Assembly (NCBI RefSeq): GCF_032854445.1
Contig: NC_088298.1
Coordinates: 21,227,295-21,291,294 of the forward strand
DNA from: Liolophura sinensis
Taxonomy: Eukaryota > Mollusca > Polyplacophora > Chitonida > Chitonidae
Direction: 5' to 3'
DNA length: 64,000 nucleotides
Part shown: one piece after another, positions 57,148 through 64,000 of the stretch
How the letters are laid out: the number at the start of each line of letters is the position of its first letter
Numbering within the stretch: position 1 is the first letter of the stretch
Notes under the pieces: generated by a model
Told to the model about the DNA's origin: nothing
The model's database searches: none
The model's input: only the letters and a program-made list of their open reading frames with translations
Position numbers and translations under genes: made by a program

Positions 57148-60100
57148 CCCCAGTTACTTTGGTAACTGGGGACAAAAATTAATTTGATTGGTGTTTAACA
57201 ATCGAATATTTTCACTTACCTGCACAAACAAGGCCGAGCATGGCAATATCCGCCTTACCCGTGTCCAGTGTGAGGGTTTTCCTTACCACTCAAAGAACAC
57301 AATTTTGATCATCGTTTTGGTACAACTTAACACCTCATATTAATTGTAAATTATTAAAGTTTTTTTTACGACAAAATTTTGGAAATGTTTGCCTGTATGT
57401 CTACAAGGGTCGAATTCCTAACAGAACAAAAAAGAAATTGGTTTGAAAAATGTTGGCGGAAAGTCAAAACAAATCTTGAATTTGAGTCGATATACTACTG
57501 CAATGTCTGAATGGAATAAACACATTTTGCAAGTTTAAGGATGGGAGAATGATTGAAAATACAAAAAACTTGCAAATTCAACAATTCTGCACCTACCAAA
57601 TATACCACTGATAAACAACCAAACTGTAGCTAAGTCCAGCTCATGCTGGCTTTCACTACGGCCGTATGTGGGAAGGTTTTCCAGCAACCTGCGGATAGTC
57701 GTGGGTTTCCCCTGGGGTCTGCCCGGTTCCCACCCACCATAATGCTGGCCGCCGTCGCATAAGTGAAATATTCTTGAGTACGGCGTAAAACACCAATCAA
57801 ATAAATAACTAAATAAATAAATAAATGTAGCTGAATTTTCTACACGTACCGAATTTATAATCAACTATACGGTGAATACCCTTCAGACAACGTCTACTAA
57901 AGAACCATACTGCATTGCCCAGGGCCAAAAACATTGTGCTGCTATTTTGAATGTCATTTACATTTTGAGTGGACAATCGAATGTTCACATTCATCCGGGG
58001 TTTCCCCATTGACCATCCACTCACCCAAGACGCTATATTTAGAAACTTGACCAAAGAATGACTTTTTTGACGGCCTTACCTCCAATTGTAGTGTAGACTA
58101 TCGGAGATGTTAAGTGAGCTTCAAATATCAGACATGGTATCATGTTGTAATTTTGTAGCCTACCAAATTTGAGAATTACGAATACTTTGTAATACATAAT
58201 TGATAGAAAAGACGATCATATGTGGTTTAGTACACTTACAATTCGCTTTTAATCTGTCATATTGTTCACATGTGGGACCCACGAACAAACGTTGCATTGC
58301 AGCAATCCCTGTGCTGTCTCATCTGCATGTTATCTCGTCGAATGACAGTTTAGGCCGGTGACGGAGTTCCTTTTCTAATTTTCTTAATTGAATTTATTTT
58401 GACCATTAGTTAAGAGTGAACTGTAACTTATCAACTAATTTAACTGTACCATTTAAACAAATCTGAGTTTCACTCGGCAATATGTTCTCTTAACTCACTC
58501 GGGTAAGACAAAATGGATTTTGGTTTCATGTCTGTCATTATTTGAATATGTACCCCAGTTACTTTGGTAACGTGGGGACAAAAATTAATTTGATTGGTGT
58601 TTAACAATCGAATATTTCACTTAGCTGAATAACCAAGGCTGGACGTGCCAATATCCGCCTTACCCGTGTCCAGTGTGAGAGTTTTTCTTACCCCTCAAAG
58701 AACAGACACTGTCCTAAATTTTCATATTTTTGATTTCTATCGTTTTGTGGTACAATGTAACAACTCATATCAATTGCAAATTATTGAAGTTATTTTTCAC
58801 AACAAAATTTTGGAAATGTTTGCCTGTACGTCTACAAGGGTCGAATTCCTAACAGAAGCAAAAAGAAATTGGTTTGGAAAATGTTGGCGGAAAGTCAAAC
58901 AAATCTTGGTTTTGAGTCGATATACTATAGCAATGTCTGAATGGAATAAACACATTTTGCAAGTTTAAGGATGGAGAATGATTGAAAATACAAAAAACTT
59001 GCAAATTCAACAATTTTGCACCTACCAAATATATCACTGATAAACAACCAAACTGTAGCTGAATTTTCTAAACGTACGGAATTTATAAACAATTATACGG
59101 TGAATAACTTCCAGACAACGTCTACTAAAGAGCCATACTGCATTGCACAGGGCCAAAAAAATGTGATGTGAAGTAAATTCAAGGTATCATGTTGTAATTT
59201 TGAAGCCTACCAAACTTGTGAATTACGAATACTTTATAATATATAATCGATAGAAAGGAAGACCATATGTGGTTTAGTACACTTATAATTCGCTTTTAAT
59301 CTGTCATATTGTCCACATGTGCGACCCACGAACAAACGTTGCATTGTAGCAATCCCTGTGCTGTCTCATTTGCATATTATCTCGTCGGATGACAGTTTAG
59401 GTCAGTGACGGAGTTCCCCCTATAATTCTCTTAATTGACAATTTTTGGGCAATTAGTGAAGAGTCAAATGCAACTCACGTTTTTATTTAACTGCACCATC
59501 TAGACACTGGGAGACAATATGGATTTTGGTTTCTTGTCTGCTATTGTTTGTATATGTACCCCACTTACTTTGGCATCTTGGGGAGAACAATGATTAGGGT
59601 TTAACAATGGAATATTTCGGTGAGCTAAATAAACAACGCTGTGCGTGCAAATATACACGTTACCCGTGTCCAGTGTGAGGGTTTTCCTTATCATTTAAAG
59701 AACAGACATTGCCCTACAATTGCACAGTTTTGATTTCAACCGTTACAAAATAGCAGTAATTGCAATTTAATAAAGTTAACTTCCACGTTAAAATCTTCGA
59801 AATAACTGCCCATACGTTGAAGCGAAAGACAGCACCTGACAAATGTTAATGTTCACTGAAAGACTACCATGCAAAGTATCTTAAACCGGCATTAAATATT
59901 TGCTTAGATTTTTTTCAACCCAGTAAAAATTTAGTGAAACTTCGTCTTGACACGGCTTCAACACGTCTCCTTTATGCAGAGAAGGGTGACGCCACGTTTA
60001 CTTCAACTCTCTAAGGTCGAAAGTTCTTTCAGAATAATAGTCTGAGCTGTGCCTAAGGCTGCTAAAAGTTGTGAACTTCGGCGATGAAGGCGCAAGTGGT

Positions 60101-60600
60101 AAAAAGCTTCCTCGGAAACTGGACATACTGCGAGAAAATTTCTTCCACTGGTTGAACTGTTGAGACAGTAGGCCTACTATAACATTTACAATGAACTCCA
60201 ACGACCCAGCATCTCTGCTTGAACACGCTATTTTCATAATTTTGTTGTATTTCATAAAAGAAAAAAACATCCCTTGAATGCGAAAAAGAGGCAACATTTA
60301 AATTCTTCAGATGCAATATGTTCAGAGAAAAAATATATCGTGATTTAAGATGATATGCTATAAACGTCTCAACGAAATAAGCACATTTGGCTATGGATAC
60401 AGTATGTTTAAAAATACTTAATAATTACATACTTTTAACAACAATAATAATAATAACTGCACACCCAACAACTCGCCACTTTTAAACTATACCGCCCATA
60501 AATTTTCGTACTATGTAGATTGTTGGCATATGTTAAAGTAGAACGGTGTAAAAACTGTCCAGGTAGCCTGATTCACTTCATACTAAATACTTGGTGTTTC
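57148..60600 (-). repeat. Element R, about 1-1.4-kb tandem units
   Basis: R cores at 57148, 58553 and 59559 (diverged). The first two units share long flanks: TTGGAAATGTTTGCCTGT, AAGGGTCGAATTCCTAACAG, and ACAACCAAACTGTAGCTGA with or without a SINE. Spacing is 1405, 1006 and 1073 bp. Confidence 0.85.
57632..57825 (+). repeat. SINE family S1, 5'-truncated, inside an R unit
   Basis: Starts at AAGTCCAGCTCATGCTGG and runs to (AAAT)n. The flanking duplicated bases are TGTAGCT (57625-57631 and 57826-57832). The matching site in the next unit, near 59054, has a single TGTAGCT and no SINE. Confidence 0.9.
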
Positions 60601-63600
60601 AGGTGCAGGTCTATTATTACCTCTATATGAACCCCAGTTACGTTGGTAACATGGGGACAAAAATTAATTTGATTGATGTTTTACAATCGAATATTTCACT
60701 TATTCACATGCGGTTTGCTGCTTACGCTAATACCGACATTACCCGCGTGTAGTGTGAGGGTTTTACTTAGTGTTTCATGGATACACACTGCCTTAAAAAT
60801 TCCACATTTCTGAGATCTGTTTTTTCGTGGTTGAGTGTTAGAATATATCTTAATTGCAATTTATTAAAGTTATTTTCCACTAGAAATTTTTCAAATAGTT
60901 ACCTATACGTCAAAAGGCGTCGAATTGTAAACAGGGCTACAAACACAAAGGTAAGGATAAACTTTTATACTTCATGTTTATTTCAACTCATAATTATGCC
61001 GTGTAAAACAAATCTGAAGTCAAATGTGATTACCTAATTTTCTACTAAAATCTTTGAGAAAGTTGGCGATGAGTCAAATAAAATCTGGAATTTATAACTG
61101 CGTGATTTGAGATGACATGCTATAAATGTCTCAACGAAATTAGCACATTTGGCAATTGATACAGTATGATTATAAATACGAAATAATTACATATTTTTAA
61201 CAATAATAATAACTGCACATCCAACACCTCGCCATTTTCAATCTATAATACCGATAAATTTACATACCATGGCGATTGTTGGCTTATGTCAAAGGACAAC
61301 GGTGTAAGAACTGTCCAGGTAGCCAGATTCACTTCACTACAATCACACTAAATACTTGGTGTTTCAGGTGCAAGTCTATTATTTCTTCGAAATGAACCCC
61401 AGTTACGTTGGTAACATGGGGACAAAAATTAATTTGATTGATGTTTTACAATCGAATATTTCACTTAATCACACACATCTGCTGTTCACGCTAATACCGG
61501 CATTACCCGCGTGTAGTGTGAGGGTTTTAATTAATTGTTTGACGGATAGATTCCATATTTTTCATTTCTGTTATTTCGTAATACAGTGTAAAAATTTATC
61601 TCAACTGCAAATTAAAGTCATTTTTCACTAGACATTTCTCAAATGATTACATATTCGTCAAAAGGCGTCGAATTGTAAACAGAGCTACAAACACAAAGGT
61701 AAAGACAAACTTTTATACGTCATGTTTATTTCAACTCATGATTATGCCGTGTCAAATAACCATTATTTCCAAAGTGATTAACTGATTTTCTACTGAAAAT
61801 CTTTGAGAAAGTTGGCGATGAGTCAAATAAAATTTGGAATTTATAACTGCGTGATTTGAGATGATATGCTCCATATATCTGAATGAAATAAGTACATTTG
61901 GCTATGGATACAGTGTGTTAAAAATACCAAATAATTACACATTTTTAACAATAATAATAACTGCACATCCAACACCTCGCCACTTTTTATCTATACCACA
62001 GATAAATTTACATACCATGGAGATTGTTGGCTTATGTCAAAGGACAACGGTGTAAGAACTGTCCAGGTAGCCTGATTCACTTCACTAGTGACACTAAATA
62101 CTTGGTGTTTCGGGTGCGGGTCTATCATTTCTTCGATATGAACCCCAGTTACGTTGGTAACATGGGGACAAAAATTAATTTGATTGATGTTTTACAATCG
62201 AATATTTCACTGAATCACATGGTATTTGCTGCTTGCGCTAATACCGACATTACCCGCGTGTAGTTTGAGGGTTTTACTTAGTGTTTCATGGATACACACT
62301 GCCTTAAAATTCCACATTTCTGAGATCTGTTTTTTCGTGGTTCAATGTTAGAATTTATCTTAATTGCAATTTATTAAAGTCATTTTTCACTAGAAATTTT
62401 TCAAATGGTTACCTATACGTCAAAAGGCGTCGAATTGTGAACAAAGCTACAAACACAAAAGTAAAGATCAACTTTTATACTTCATTATTATTTCAACTCA
62501 TGATTATGCCGTGTAAAACAACCCTGAATTCCAAACTGATTACCTAATTTTCCACTGAAATTTTTTGAGAAATTTGACGATGATTCAATCAAAATTTGGA
62601 ATTAATAACTGCGTGATTTGAGATGTTATGCTATAAAGGTCTCAACGAAATCAGCACATTTGGCTATGGATACAGCATGTTTAAAAATACTTAACAATTA
62701 CATACTTTTAACAATAATAAAAACTGCACATCCAACACCTCGCCACTTTCAAACTATACCACCGATAAATTTTCGTACTATGTAGATTGTTGGCATATGT
62801 TAAATTAAAACGGAGTAAGAACTGTCCAGGTAGCCTTGTTCACTTCACTAGAGCCACAATAAATACTTGGTGTTTCAGGTGCGGGTCTATTATTTCTTCT
62901 ATATGAACCCCAGTTACGTTGGTAACATGGGGACAAAAATTAATTTGATTGATGTTTTACAATCGAATATTTCACTTAATCACACATATCTGTTGTTCAC
63001 GCTAATACCGGCATTACCCGCGTGTAGTGTGAGGGTTTTACTTACTGTTTCACAGATAGACAATGCCTTAAAAATTCGATGTTTTTCATTTCTGTTATTT
63101 CGCTATACAATGTAACAATTTATCTTAATTGCAAATTAATCAAGTTATTTTCACGAGAAATTTTTCAAATGGTTACCCATGCGTCAAAAGGGGTCAAACT
63201 GCAAACAGAGCAGAAAAAAAAGCTACAAACACAAAGGTAAGGATAAACTTTTATACTTCATGTTTATTTCAACTCATGATTATGCCGTGTAAAACAATCA
63301 TCAATTCCAAAGAGATGACCTAGTTTTCTACTTAAAATCTTTGAGAAAGTTGGCGATGAGTCAAATAAAATTTGGAATTTATAACTGCGTGATTTGAGAT
63401 GATATGCTCCAAATGTCTGAATGAAATAAGTACATCTGGCTATGGATACAGCATGTTTAAGAATATCTAATAATTACATACTTTTAACAATAATAATAAC
63501 TGCACATCCAACAACTTGCCACTTTCAATGTATACCACCGATAAATTTTCGTACAATGCAGATTGTTGGCTTATGTTCCATTAGAACGGCGTAGAAACTG

Positions 63601-64000
63601 TCCCGGTAGCCTGATTCACTTCACTAGAGTCACACTAAATACTTGGTGTTTCAGGTGCGGGTTTATTATTTCTTCGATATGAACCCCAGTTACGTTGGTA
63701 ACATGGGGACAAAAATTAATTTGATTGATGTTTTACAATCGAATATTTCACTTAATCACAGACAGCTGCTGTTCACGCTAATACCGGCATTACCCGAGTG
63801 TAGTTTGAGGGTTTTATTTGTTTCACGGATAGACACTGCCTTAAAAATTCCATATTTTTCATTTTCGTTATTTCGTGTTACAGTGTAACTATTTATCCTA
63901 ATTGGAAATTACTAAATTTATTTTCACTTCAAATTTTTCAAATGGCTACCTATGCGTCAAGAGGAGTCAAATTGCAAACAGAGCAGCAAAAAAAGCTACA
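60400..64000 (-). repeat. Element R, about 760-bp tandem array running off the window
   Basis: Cores at 60632, 61397, 62143, 62908 and 63684 (spacing 765, 746, 765, 776). Long similarity fills the units: CTAAATACTTGGTGTTTCAG before the core, TACCCGCGTGTAGTGTGAGG after it, then GGCGTCGAATTGTAAACAG. Short frames recurring here (NPSYVGNMGTKINLIDVLQS) are read from the core and are not evidence of a gene. Confidence 0.93.

Noticed and set aside
60777-63888. Recurrent plus-strand peptides containing NPSYVGNMGTKINLIDVLQS
   Set aside because: The peptide comes from the conserved R core. It lies in short frames, the frame context changes between copies, and copies further left carry frame-breaking changes. 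The conservation is of DNA, not protein.

Overview
The window is nuclear DNA from a marine invertebrate, most likely a mollusc or another lophotrochozoan such as a brachiopod. Two lines of evidence point there: genes broken into short exons with GT-AG introns, and more than twenty copies of a tRNA-headed SINE whose tail (CTTGAGTACGGCGTAAAAC) I recall from molluscan genomic DNA. The species call is an inference. No prokaryotic features, CRISPR arrays or viral genes were seen. Nearly all short open frames are repeat-derived or chance; only three genes can be supported.

Left third (1 to about 20,000): no protein gene recognised. It holds SINEs, a palindromic MITE family, an unclassified interspersed repeat (called C here) and several tandem arrays. 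The largest is a 56-bp satellite of about 3 kb (12,852-15,822).

Middle (20,090-36,103, + strand): two Rab-family small GTPase genes in tandem, each with five coding exons and identical intron phases (1, 0, 0, 1). The first encodes a Rab5-like protein of 222 aa ending in a CC prenylation motif. The second encodes a divergent Rab5-related protein of 221 aa with all five G-motifs but no C-terminal cysteine. Its exon 2/intron 2 junction has been copied five more times as a 95-bp tandem array. Between the two genes lie degenerate minisatellites, a 57-bp near-perfect hairpin and a decayed Tc1/mariner-type transposon with long inverted ends.

Convergent gene (39,047-42,540, - strand): the last five exons of TAF5, the WD40 subunit of TFIID, covering about 168 C-terminal residues and the stop codon. 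The upstream exons were not found in the 21 kb to the right.

Right third (about 43,000-64,000): almost entirely repeats. About twenty copies of one element carry a hairpin-like core (CCCCAGTTAC...GTAAC..GGGG) followed by the antisense of a SINE-like tail. They sit singly, as about 393-bp tandem units (44,790-45,970), as about 1-1.4-kb units (57,148-60,600), and as about 760-bp units running off the right edge. One tandem unit holds a SINE at a site that is empty in its neighbour, which orders the two events.

Rab5-type GTPases act in early endosome fusion and TAF5 in core promoter recognition. No functional link between these neighbours is implied.
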